A stretch of DNA of 64,000 nt from an uncultured Odoribacter sp. (lineage in GTDB: Bacteria > Bacteroidota > Bacteroidia > Bacteroidales > Marinifilaceae): NCBI GenBank assembly GCA_910589025.1, contig CAJURM010000002.1, forward strand, positions 62,001 to 126,000. The letters run 5' to 3'. How positions within the stretch are numbered: position 1 is the stretch's first letter; every line of letters begins with the position of its first letter. This document shows, piece by piece, positions 42,727-50,368 of the stretch. The translations under genes were made by a program, and so were the position numbers. The notes beneath the pieces were generated by a model that was not told the origin of the DNA, searched no databases, and saw only the letters and a program-made list of their open reading frames with translations.

Positions 42727-43515
42727 TTAATGGTTTGTAAAATCTGCTATGGTTGGATTGTGGATGGTCAGTCCCCCGTCGGCGGTCAGGGTCTGTCCGG
42801 TGATGTACCGGGCGTCTTCGGAGGCGAGGAAGGCTACGGCGGAGGCGATGTCCTGCGGTTCTCCCAGATAGGGGAGGGTATTGTGACGTTCGAATGTCCT
42901 GCGTGTTTCTTCCGGCAGGTTTTTCAGTGCGGCGGGTGTCAGCACAAGTCCCGGCGCAACGGCGTTGCAGCGGATGTTGTGACGCCCTGTCTGGGTGGCG
43001 ATGTAGCGGGTCAGGTTGATAAGTGCCGCTTTGGATGTGCCGTAGTAAGTGCCTCTGAAATCTCCGGTGAATCCTCCGATGGAGGCGATGTTGACGATAT
43101 TTCCCCCTTTTTGCCGGAGCATGGCGGGGATGGCGAGCTGGCTCAGGCAGATGGCGGAACGCAGGTTGAGGTGGAAAGCCCGGTCGAAAAACGAGATGTC
43201 GAGGGTTCCGATGTCTGTGTCGCGTTGCAGGTCGGTGCCGCCCACGTTGTTGACCAGGACGTCTATCCGTCCGTATTTATCCAGCGTCTGTTCTATCAGG
43301 CTCCGGCAGCTTTCCAGGTCTTCTGCTGAGAAATAGACCGGAAAAACTTCTGCTTTTCCCGCTTTCAGTTCCCTGGCCAGGAGTTCGTTTTTTTCCCTGG
43401 CAAAATCTGCCATGACTACTGTGCCGCCTTCCGAGGTGATGCGCCGGGTGGTGGCTTCCCCGATGCCGGAAGCGGCTCCTGTGATGAGGATGACTTTGTT
43501 TTTGAATCTGTACAT
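42727..43515 (-). CDS. Short-chain dehydrogenase/reductase
   Basis: A 262-residue classical SDR. NAD(P)-binding motif ITGAASGIGEATT, NNVGGTD, and the catalytic Ser, Tyr and Lys in NIASIGGF and YYGTSKAAL; the C-terminal ITGQTLTADGGLTIHNP is typical. I start at 43515 (MYRFKNKVILITG); a much longer frame upstream runs antisense to the AsmA-like gene and is not coding. The position 11 nt upstream of the bile-salt-hydrolase-like gene, on the same strand, hints at steroid or bile-acid dehydrogenation, but specificity cannot be read from the sequence. Confidence 0.88.
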   Translation of the reverse strand: MYRFKNKVILITGAASGIGEATTRRITSEGGTVVMADFAREKNELLARELKAGKAEVFPVYFSAEDLESCRSLIEQTLDKYGRIDVLVNNVGGTDLQRDTDIGTLDISFFDRAFHLNLRSAICLSQLAIPAMLRQKGGNIVNIASIGGFTGDFRGTYYGTSKAALINLTRYIATQTGRHNIRCNAVAPGLVLTPAALKNLPEETRRTFERHNTLPYLGEPQDIASAVAFLASEDARYITGQTLTADGGLTIHNPTIADFTNH

Positions 43516-43650
43516 TTTCGTTTGTTGTTTTCTTTTATAACGATGGGGCGGGGAAATGGTTTGAATGGAGGGGAGGTTTGACGGGTTGGACGGGGTCGGG
43601 CGCGTAACTTCTTGTGCCGTTTCCCGTTTGTAAGGAAAAACGGAGATGAA

Positions 43651-45222
43651 ATGAGAAAGGGTATCAGGGTTACGGTTTATGTTGTTTTTGCACTGACGGT
43701 GCTTTATTTCGTTGTAGAGTGGTTTTTGGAGGCAAAAATCCGGTATTTCGTGGAAAAGAAGGTAGAGGAGGTGAGCCGGGGGGCTGTCCGTGCGGAAATC
43801 GGTTCTGTATCGTTGCGGCTGATTGGCAGGTCGTTGTGGCTGGAGGAGGTGAAAATCAGTTCGGACACGGTGGCTTTGCGTCGCTCCGGGTGGCCTCTTA
43901 AAAGGGTTGAAGGGTATTTTGACCGCTTGGGGGCCAGGGGGGTGCATTTCCGCAAGAGAGATTCGCTTTTTTATCTGCGGGCCAGGGAATTGGATGCGGG
44001 AATATCCCGGTTGGCGGCTGATATATTGAAGCCGGGGCCGGGCGGACGGTCTGTGGCCCGGACACTGGCGGGGGTGCAGGTGGAGGTTGAAACTGTCAGT
44101 GTGCGGCTGGACCGGATGTATTGCCGGGTGATAGAGGGCAGGGATTCTGTGGACTATCGCCTGAATGGTTTTTCCGGGAAAGTCACGGACGGTGAGTTCT
44201 GTACCTTTCCGGCGGGAAAGGGCTGGCCTTTTGCCTGCGGGGATATTCAGTTGGCGTTGTCTTCCTTTCAATGCCGTTTTGCAGAGGGGTCTTCCCTGTT
44301 GGAAGTGGATTCTTTACGGTGGCAGGGGGATGAGGAGCGTTTCACGGTGGGTGCGCTCCGGTTGCTGCCGCAGTACGGGATGTATGAGTTTGCCCGGAAG
44401 TCGCCGGGGCATGCGGACTGGACCCGCATAGAGGCGGCGGGACTGGAAGGGACCGGGGTTGATTGGCGGCGGTTTATGGCGGAGAGATGGATAGACGTGG
44501 ATAGCCTTTCTTTCGGAAAGCTCTCTGTCCGGAACTTTAAGAACCGGCAGATAGAGCAGACGCCCAGGGTCAAACGCCTGTTTTACCAGTCGGTGCAGGA
44601 GTTTCCGTTTCCGTTGTCCGTGCGGCGGATAGCCTTGCAGCATGCCGATGTGGAATACCTGGAGCTGGCGAAGCACGGTTCGGCTCCGGGGCGGATTACA
44701 TTTAACGGTTTGCAGGGGATGTTTTACGGGCTGACAAACCGGGGCACTGCTTTTACTGTTAAGGCTAAAGGGAAGTTGATGAATCGGGGGGAGATGCAGG
44801 CCGTTTTCCGTTTGCCTGCCGGGCGTTCGAATCCGTTTTTTGAAGTGGAGGGCCGTCTGGGGGCCATGAATCTGGCGGCATTGAATCCGATGACGGAGCC
44901 TTTGGCTAAAGTAAAAATCGCCTCAGGCCGGGTGGAAGGAATGACTTTCAGCATGAAAGGGGATGCGCAGAGGGCGGATGCGGATGTGTTGTTCCTGTAT
45001 GAAAAATTGCGCATCCGCATTATGAAGGAAAAGGACGGGCATCTGGAAACCCGTTCATTTCTTACCACGTTGGCCAACGGGCTTATCGTGAGGGAGAACA
45101 ATCCCGGTTCCGGCGGCGAGCGCAAAGTGTGCGGTTCGGCGGAAAGGGACCCTTACCGCTCGCAGTTCAATTATCTTTGGAAAACCTTATTTTCCGGCCT
45201 CAAAAAGTCCGTAGGGCTATGA
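43651..45222 (+). CDS. AsmA-like membrane-anchored envelope protein
   Basis: A 523-residue protein with one N-terminal membrane helix (VTVYVVFALTVLYFVVEWFL) and a long beta-rich periplasmic part, like AsmA/DUF748 proteins that help move lipids or proteins across the periplasm. The end of the protein (AERDPYRSQFNYLWKTLFSG) is conserved in my memory of this Bacteroidota group. Start at 43651 follows GGAGATGA; an upstream ATG at 43612 adds 13 residues. Its stop codon is the first TGA of REP copy R4. Confidence 0.65.
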   Translation: MRKGIRVTVYVVFALTVLYFVVEWFLEAKIRYFVEKKVEEVSRGAVRAEIGSVSLRLIGRSLWLEEVKISSDTVALRRSGWPLKRVEGYFDRLGARGVHFRKRDSLFYLRARELDAGISRLAADILKPGPGGRSVARTLAGVQVEVETVSVRLDRMYCRVIEGRDSVDYRLNGFSGKVTDGEFCTFPAGKGWPFACGDIQLALSSFQCRFAEGSSLLEVDSLRWQGDEERFTVGALRLLPQYGMYEFARKSPGHADWTRIEAAGLEGTGVDWRRFMAERWIDVDSLSFGKLSVRNFKNRQIEQTPRVKRLFYQSVQEFPFPLSVRRIALQHADVEYLELAKHGSAPGRITFNGLQGMFYGLTNRGTAFTVKAKGKLMNRGEMQAVFRLPAGRSNPFFEVEGRLGAMNLAALNPMTEPLAKVKIASGRVEGMTFSMKGDAQRADADVLFLYEKLRIRIMKEKDGHLETRSFLTTLANGLIVRENNPGSGGERKVCGSAERDPYRSQFNYLWKTLFSGLKKSVGL

Positions 45223-45248
45223 CGCATGGGGACGGGGCTTTTGTGTTA
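45220..45248 (+). repeat. REP copy R4
   Basis: TGACGCATGGGGACGGGGCT then TTTGTGTTA, 29 nt. The first three bases are the stop codon of the AsmA-like gene. Confidence 0.88.
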
Positions 45249-45311
45249 CATCGGAAACCGAATTGTTTTCTTTACGTTAAAAGTCAGAAAATGATGAGGT
45301 GATATGTATTT

Positions 45312-47540
45312 ATGAGAAAGAGTAAGAAGAATTACGGTATTTATGTGTTGATGCTCCTGGTTTTCGGAGGGTTGATTTACGGGGCGTTGCAGACGGGGGA
45401 GAGGTTTTCTGCGCATGCTGTGGCGGGGCAGCTCCGGGAGGGGGCTTTCGGGATGTTTAAGAGTGTTATTCTGAATAATCTCCGGGGTTCGCTTACGGTT
45501 CTGTTGTTTCAGATTATTGTGATATTGCTTACGGTCCGGTTGTTTTCCGGGTTGTTCCGGTTTATCGGTCAGCCGGGGGTGATTGGTGAGATTGTGGCGG
45601 GGATTGTGTTGGGGCCGTCGGTGTTGGGGGTGTTTTTTCCGGACCTTTTCCGTGGTTTGTTTCCGGAGGATTCGCTGATGAATCTGGAGTTGCTGAGCCA
45701 GATCGGATTGGTGCTTTTTATGTTTGTCATCGGGATGGATGTTGATTTTTCTATGCTGAGGAATAAGATGAATGAAACGCTGGTTATCAGTCATGCCGGA
45801 ATTGTTGTGCCTTTCTTTTTGGGGGTTGTGGCGTCGTTCTGGGTTTATGAGGAGTATGCGGCCGGGTCGACGGCTTTTTTGCCTTTTGCTTTGTTTATCG
45901 GCATTTCGATGAGTATTACGGCTTTTCCTGTGTTGGCGCGTATTATTCAGGAGCGGAATATGACCCGGACGCCTACCGGGGTATTGGCGATTGCTTCGGC
46001 TGCCAATGATGATGTGACGGCATGGTGCTTGCTGGCGGTGGTTATTGCGGTGGCTAAGGCGGGCACTTTTCTGAGTGCTTTGTATACTGTGGGACTGACG
46101 GTGGTGTTTATTCTTGTTATGTTTGTTTTTGTGCGTCCTTTTCTGGCTAAAATCGGGAGGACGTATGCGCATGCGGAGGTTATCAATAAGAGTTTTGTCG
46201 GGTTTATATTTCTGGTGCTGATTGTTTCGGCTGTGACGACGGAGATTATTGGTATACATGCTCTTTTCGGGGCGTTTATGGCGGGGGTGATTATGCCGGC
46301 AAACAGTGGTTTCCGCCGGGTGATGATGGAGAAGGTGGAGGATGTGGCTCTGGTGTTTTTCCTGCCTTTGTTTTTTGCTTTTACGGGGCTTCGGACGGAA
46401 ATCGGGCTGATTAATACGCCTCAGTTGTGGGGTGTTTGCGTATTGCTGATTTTTGTGGCGATATTGGGGAAGTTGGGCGGTTGTACGCTGGCAGCGCGGT
46501 TGGTCGGGGAGTCGTGGAAGGATAGTTTTATGGTGGGGACGCTGATGAATACGCGGGGGCTGATGGAGCTGGTGGCTTTGAATATCGGGTATGAAATGGG
46601 GGTGTTGCCTCCGGAGGTGTTTGTCATATTGATATTGATGGCGTTGACGACGACGTTTATGACGACTCCTTTGCTGAAGTTGTTTGAACGGATTTTCGGG
46701 AAAAGCGGTGTGGCGTCGGCCCGGCTGAAGGTGTTGCTGTCATTCGGACGTCCCGAGAGTGGTCAGAATTTGCTGGTACTGGCAGCGCACTTGCTTGGGA
46801 AAAGGGTGGCGGATGCTGCTATTGTTGCCGTGCATTATACTGTTGGCACGGATTTGAATCCGGTGAAGGCGGGGCAGTATGCCCGGAATAGTTTTAAGCC
46901 TCTGAACCGTGAGGCGCGGCGTTTGAATTTGCAGGTGGATAAGCGGTATCAGGTGACGGACCGGCTGGTGCATGATATAGGTAAGCTGGCGAAGAGCGAA
47001 AGGGCGGATTTATTGTTGCTGGGGGCGGGGCCTCTGTTTATGCAGGAGCATTTTTCCGGCTGGTGCGGGGGGAAGATTCCGGTACGGCGTCTGTTGCAGA
47101 AGTTGCAGCGTCATTCTCTCCGTTTGCCTGGGGAGTTGTTCCGGGATAAGTTGCAGTCTGTGATTGAGAATACGGAGAGTAGTGTTGCGATTTTTGTAAA
47201 TCGGTCGCGGGTGGCGGCCAAGCAATTTTTCCTGTTTCTGGACGGGGAGTCGGATTTGGATTTTCTTTCTTATATGCGGGGATATTTTACGGGGGAGGCG
47301 GTTCGTATCCGCATTTGTTTTTTGGCGGGGGAGTCTGCGACGCCTTTGGTGCGGCAAAAGGTGGAGGAGTTGGTTGCTGCCGAGCCGTGTCGTTTTCTGG
47401 CGGATGTCCCGTTGAAAGATAATCTGATGCTTTACCAGCCGGACAGTCTGCTGGTGCTGAGTTATGGGAGTTGTCTGACCCTTTCCCACAATCCTCTTTT
47501 GTTCAGTCGTTTGCCCTCTCTGTTGGTTGTGCGGCAATGA
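45312..47540 (+). CDS. Cation:proton antiporter (CPA2 type) with C-terminal stress-like domain
   Basis: A 742-residue protein: an extra N-terminal helix (about 9-27), the Na+/H+-exchanger membrane domain with about 12 helices (60-465; motifs GQPGVIGEIVAGIVLGPS, ASAANDDVTAWCLLAVV with the paired Asp-Asp and ALFGAFMAGVIMP), then a soluble region (about 480-742) that resembles universal-stress-like domains. Family members exchange Na+ or K+ for protons and regulate internal pH. No regulatory partner gene is adjacent. The stop codon is the first TGA of REP copy R5. Confidence 0.85.
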   Translation: MRKSKKNYGIYVLMLLVFGGLIYGALQTGERFSAHAVAGQLREGAFGMFKSVILNNLRGSLTVLLFQIIVILLTVRLFSGLFRFIGQPGVIGEIVAGIVLGPSVLGVFFPDLFRGLFPEDSLMNLELLSQIGLVLFMFVIGMDVDFSMLRNKMNETLVISHAGIVVPFFLGVVASFWVYEEYAAGSTAFLPFALFIGISMSITAFPVLARIIQERNMTRTPTGVLAIASAANDDVTAWCLLAVVIAVAKAGTFLSALYTVGLTVVFILVMFVFVRPFLAKIGRTYAHAEVINKSFVGFIFLVLIVSAVTTEIIGIHALFGAFMAGVIMPANSGFRRVMMEKVEDVALVFFLPLFFAFTGLRTEIGLINTPQLWGVCVLLIFVAILGKLGGCTLAARLVGESWKDSFMVGTLMNTRGLMELVALNIGYEMGVLPPEVFVILILMALTTTFMTTPLLKLFERIFGKSGVASARLKVLLSFGRPESGQNLLVLAAHLLGKRVADAAIVAVHYTVGTDLNPVKAGQYARNSFKPLNREARRLNLQVDKRYQVTDRLVHDIGKLAKSERADLLLLGAGPLFMQEHFSGWCGGKIPVRRLLQKLQRHSLRLPGELFRDKLQSVIENTESSVAIFVNRSRVAAKQFFLFLDGESDLDFLSYMRGYFTGEAVRIRICFLAGESATPLVRQKVEELVAAEPCRFLADVPLKDNLMLYQPDSLLVLSYGSCLTLSHNPLLFSRLPSLLVVRQ

Positions 47541-47566
47541 CACATGGGGACGGGGCTTTTGTGTCA
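47538..47566 (+). repeat. REP copy R5, upstream of the RAYT gene
   Basis: TGACACATGGGGACGGGGCT then TTTGTGTCA; outer 7-bp arms TGACACA / TGTGTCA are perfectly complementary. The first TGA is the stop codon of the antiporter gene; the RAYT gene starts 56 nt downstream. Confidence 0.9.
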
Positions 47567-47621
47567 TTTTGTTTTTTGGATTTTTTTTTGTAAATTTATC
47601 GTGTGGTTAAATGTGTGAAAA

Positions 47622-48347
47622 ATGTCCAGGCAGCCCCGTCAGCAATCGGTTACGAATGTTTATCATGTGATTCAGCGTGGTATAAACCGGACGTTGATAT
47701 TTTTTGAGGATGCGGACCGTCGGATGTTTCTTGAGATGTTGAAGTCGCAGGTGTGCGATTCGTTTGAGGTGTATTGTTACTGTTTGATGGATAATCATAT
47801 TCATTTGATTGTGAAAAGCGGGCAGTTGAGTTTTTATATTCACCGGATTCTGACGTCTTATGCGATTTGGTTTAACCGCAAGTATGAGCGTGGCGGGTAT
47901 GTTTTTCAGAACCGTTTCAGGAGTGAGGTGATTGAAGAGGAGGGGTATTTGTTGCGCTGTTTGCGCTATGTTTTGCAGAATCCCCTTAAAGCGGGTGTCT
48001 GCCGTAGGGTTTCGGTGTATGCCTGGAGCAGTTACCGGGCTTATTATGGTGCGGAGGATTCTTTTGTCGCGACTGGTTTCCTGTCTTTGTTTTTTGAGGG
48101 TGAGGAGGATTTCCGGGCTTTTGTGGCGGAGGAAGAGGCGGGTACGTTTATGGATATTGGTTGCAGGCTGAAGGATTGTGAGGTCCGGGAAGTGTTGAAG
48201 GAGATGCTGGAGGGACGGGCGTTTGAGGTGTTGGACAGGGTGGAGCAGAAGCAGATATTGAAGAAATTAAAACAGGACGAAAGAATCGGGCAACGGCAGT
48301 TGGCGCGTATTACAGGGATTGACTTGAATATGATACGGCGTTTGTGA
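47622..48347 (+). CDS. REP-associated tyrosine transposase (RAYT, Y1_Tnp family)
   Basis: A 241-residue IS200-like HUH transposase. The metal-binding HUH motif is CLMDNHIHLIVK, the conserved YVFQNRFRSEVI follows, and the probable nucleophile Tyr is in LLRCLRYVLQNPLKAG. The C-terminus (about 205-241) adds a helix-turn-helix-like segment (IGQRQLARITGIDLNMIRRL), found in some RAYT groups. RAYTs process hairpin REP DNA in single-stranded form. The ATG at 47622 and its position between inverted repeats support function. Its TGA stop directly abuts repeat R6. Confidence 0.88.
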   Translation: MSRQPRQQSVTNVYHVIQRGINRTLIFFEDADRRMFLEMLKSQVCDSFEVYCYCLMDNHIHLIVKSGQLSFYIHRILTSYAIWFNRKYERGGYVFQNRFRSEVIEEEGYLLRCLRYVLQNPLKAGVCRRVSVYAWSSYRAYYGAEDSFVATGFLSLFFEGEEDFRAFVAEEEAGTFMDIGCRLKDCEVREVLKEMLEGRAFEVLDRVEQKQILKKLKQDERIGQRQLARITGIDLNMIRRL

Positions 48348-48376
48348 TGACGCAAAAGCCCCGTCCCTTTGTATCA
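48348..48376 (-). repeat. REP copy R6, downstream of the RAYT gene
   Basis: TGACGCAAAAGCCCCGTCCC then TTTGTATCA on the plus strand (reverse orientation to R5). It starts one base after the RAYT stop codon and ends 4 nt before the ung start codon. Confidence 0.88.
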
Positions 48377-48380
48377 CATT

Positions 48381-49043
48381 ATGAATGTACAGATTGAAGA
48401 AAGCTGGCGGCAGCGGTTGCAGGAGGAGTTTGACAAACCCTATTTTGAGCGGTTGGTGAAATTCGTTAAGGAGGAGTATTCGCGGTATACGGTGTTTCCT
48501 CCGGGAGGCAGGATTTTTTATGCTTATAATACGTGTCCTTTTGATAAGGTGAAGGTGGTGATTTTGGGGCAGGACCCTTACCACGAGCCGGGGCAGTATT
48601 ACGGGTTGTGTTTTTCGGTGATGGACGGGGTGCCTTTTCCTCCTTCTTTGGTGAATATTTTTAAGGAGATGCAGAGCGATTTGGGGATACCTGTGCCCCG
48701 GTCGGGACGTTTGGAACGGTGGGCGGAGCAGGGGGTGTTGCTGCTTAACGCCATACTGACGGTGCGGGCGCATCAGGCGGGTTCGCATCAGGGCAAGGGA
48801 TGGGAGGAGTTTACGGATGCGGTTATCCGCCGTTTGAATGACGAGCGTGAAAATATTGTGTTTATGTTGTGGGGGGCTTATGCGCAGAAGAAGGGGGCTT
48901 TTATTGACCGGAAGCGGCATTGTGTGCTTACCGCCCCGCATCCTTCTCCTTTATCTGCCAGCCGTGGCTTTTTCGGATGCCGTCATTTCAGCAAGGCGAA
49001 TGCCTATTTCCGCAGTAAAGGGATGACGGAAATCGAATGGTGA
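48381..49043 (+). CDS. ung: Uracil-DNA glycosylase, family 1
   Basis: A 220-residue enzyme that removes uracil from DNA. Motifs: VVILGQDPYHEPGQYYGLCFS (catalytic water-activating Asp), GVLLLNAILTVR, FMLWGAYAQKK and the intercalation loop TAPHPSPLSA. I start at the ATG 48381; the frame also offers TTG at 48369, inside the REP. Its stop codon TGA (49041-49043) is the first three bases of REP copy R7, which it shares with the convergent cupin gene. Confidence 0.95.
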   Translation: MNVQIEESWRQRLQEEFDKPYFERLVKFVKEEYSRYTVFPPGGRIFYAYNTCPFDKVKVVILGQDPYHEPGQYYGLCFSVMDGVPFPPSLVNIFKEMQSDLGIPVPRSGRLERWAEQGVLLLNAILTVRAHQAGSHQGKGWEEFTDAVIRRLNDERENIVFMLWGAYAQKKGAFIDRKRHCVLTAPHPSPLSASRGFFGCRHFSKANAYFRSKGMTEIEW

Positions 49044-49069
49044 CACAAAAGCCCCGTCCCTTTGTGTCA
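49041..49069 (-). repeat. REP copy R7 shared by two convergent genes
   Basis: TGACACAAAAGCCCCGTCCC then TTTGTGTCA, with perfectly complementary 9-base ends TGACACAAA / TTTGTGTCA. The left TGA is the stop of ung; the right TCA, read on the minus strand, is the TGA stop of the cupin gene. The whole intergenic region is this repeat. Confidence 0.92.
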
Positions 49070-49459
49070 TAGGATGTTTTCGGGGGTGAGGGGGGTGTAG
49101 GGGCCGTCTTTGACTTCGAATATGACGCTTCCTTTTTCCAGTACTTCGAGTGTATGCCACTGGCCTGCGGGGATGTTGATGCCGTATTGTCCTTGCAGGG
49201 GGTCTAATAGTGCGGATTCGGTTATTTCTTTGCGGTCGTTGTAGAATATGACTTTTATTTTTCCCCGGAGAAGGAGGTAGGTTTCTGCCGTGTGGAGGTG
49301 GCGGTGGATGGCGAGTTCCGTTCCGGGTTCGACGGCATTTAAAAGGCGTTGCGCTCCGGAATCGGGGGAAGGGTGGAAGTTGTGATTCATGCGGAGACGG
49401 GGACTTTTTCCGGCTGCTGCGGAAACCTGGTTCAGTAGTTCGTTGTCGATGAGTTGCAT
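49067..49459 (-). CDS. WbuC-family cupin metalloprotein
   Basis: A 130-residue cupin. The metal motif is AIHRHLHTAETYLLLRGKIKVIF, with second-motif residues in GQYGINIPAGQWHTLEVL. WbuC-family cupins occur near polysaccharide genes, but the function is unknown. Start at 49459 (MQLIDNELLN); an upstream ATG would add 14 residues. The stop codon is the end of REP R7. Confidence 0.78.
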   Translation of the reverse strand: MQLIDNELLNQVSAAAGKSPRLRMNHNFHPSPDSGAQRLLNAVEPGTELAIHRHLHTAETYLLLRGKIKVIFYNDRKEITESALLDPLQGQYGINIPAGQWHTLEVLEKGSVIFEVKDGPYTPLTPENIL

Positions 49460-49588
49460 GTGTTTTGTTTTTGTTTTGTGTTGATGAAATCGGGTATGCA
49501 AAAATAGGTAAAAATGTGGTGAAAGTTTCTCCGGGAGATAACTCTTGTTGTCCGTATGCGTATGTATAGGGAATTAAATTGGTATGAA

Positions 49589-50242
49589 ATGAACAGAAAG
49601 CTATGGATGACAGTGTTTTGCCTGTTTGGGGCAATTGAAATGATGTTTGCCGGTCTGACAGAGGATAATCGTTTTACGCTTCCTCCGTTGCCTTATGAGA
49701 TGGATGCCCTGGAGCCTGTAATCAGCCGGGAGACGATAGAGTTTCATTACGGGAAGCATTTGAAGGGATATGTTGATAATCTGAATCGTTTGATTGCGGG
49801 TACTCCTTTTGAGGATGCGGACTTGCGCACGATAGTGAAATATGCTTCCGGGCCTGTGTATGATAACGGTGCCCAGGCGTTGAATCATATTCTTTATTTT
49901 AATACTTTTTCTCCGCAGGCAGTGCATGAGCCTTCCGGGGCTTTGTCGGAGGCTATCCGCCGCCAGTGGGGCAGTTTTGAGAATTTCAGGAGGGTGTTTT
50001 CCCAGGCGGCTGTTTCTCTGTTCGGTTCGGGATGGGTATGGCTGGCGAAAGATGCGCAGGGCGATTTGGTGATTTTGCAGGAGAGTAATGCGGGCAATCC
50101 GTTGTCGCGGGGCTGTGTTCCTTTGTTGGGTTTTGATGTGTGGGAGCATTCTTATTATCTGGATTATCAGAATAAGCGTGCCGATTATGTCGAGAAGTTG
50201 TGGGATATCGTGGATTGGGATATTGTGGGTGCTCGTTATTGA
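49589..50242 (+). CDS. Fe/Mn superoxide dismutase with a putative signal peptide
   Basis: A 217-residue SOD. All four metal ligands are visible: the first His of FHYGKHLKGY, His in LNHILYFN, and Asp and His in FDVWEHSYYLDYQNKRADY. Unusually the enzyme begins with MNRKLWMTVFCLFGAIEMMFA followed by GLTEDN, a basic stretch and hydrophobic core resembling a Sec signal peptide, so the product may be secreted to the periplasm, unlike the normal cytoplasmic SodB of anaerobes. The start at 49589 gives the best signal; an upstream ATG adds 11 residues. Fe versus Mn specificity cannot be decided. Confidence 0.85.
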   Translation: MNRKLWMTVFCLFGAIEMMFAGLTEDNRFTLPPLPYEMDALEPVISRETIEFHYGKHLKGYVDNLNRLIAGTPFEDADLRTIVKYASGPVYDNGAQALNHILYFNTFSPQAVHEPSGALSEAIRRQWGSFENFRRVFSQAAVSLFGSGWVWLAKDAQGDLVILQESNAGNPLSRGCVPLLGFDVWEHSYYLDYQNKRADYVEKLWDIVDWDIVGARY

Positions 50243-50309
50243 AGACAGGTGGTGTTTTGTGTGGCAGATCTCGGTTGGGGTGCCGGGGGCAGAGGCGTTT
50301 TTTTGTTTG

Positions 50310-50338
50310 TGATGTAAAAGCTCTGTCTTTTTGTGTTA
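50310..50338 (-). repeat. Degenerate REP copy R8
   Basis: TGATGTAAAAGCTCTGTCTT then TTTGTGTTA keeps the length (29 nt) and ends of the family with several substitutions in the core. The TTTTTG in its right arm serves as a candidate -33 promoter element. Confidence 0.55.
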
Positions 50339-50362
50339 TATTGAAATGATGTTGTATATTTG
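50331..50362 (+). promoter_or_regulatory. Promoter of an orphan transcript
   Basis: TTG at 50331-50333 (part of TTTTTG in repeat R8), 21 nt, then TATATTTG at 50355-50362: matches the Bacteroides promoter consensus. Confidence 0.5.
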
Positions 50363-50368
50363 TGCCGA

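Larger units (their letters stand above)
47538..48376 (+). mobile_element. RAYT transposase gene flanked by inverted REP copies
   Basis: R5 (47538-47566) and R6 (48348-48376) face each other in opposite orientation around the RAYT gene, the classical layout of a REP-associated tyrosine transposase, in which the gene is a domesticated, mostly immobile element serving short REP sequences in trans. Confidence 0.8.

Noticed and set aside
43516..44271. Long N-terminal extension of the SDR frame
   Set aside because: It runs antisense through the AsmA-like gene and is rich in Pro, His and Gln, the typical signature of a shadow frame.
49388..49409. Partial REP-like string CATGCGGAGACGGGGACTTT in the cupin gene
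   Set aside because: It is inside conserved coding sequence, lacks both terminal arms and matches only part of the core; probably chance.
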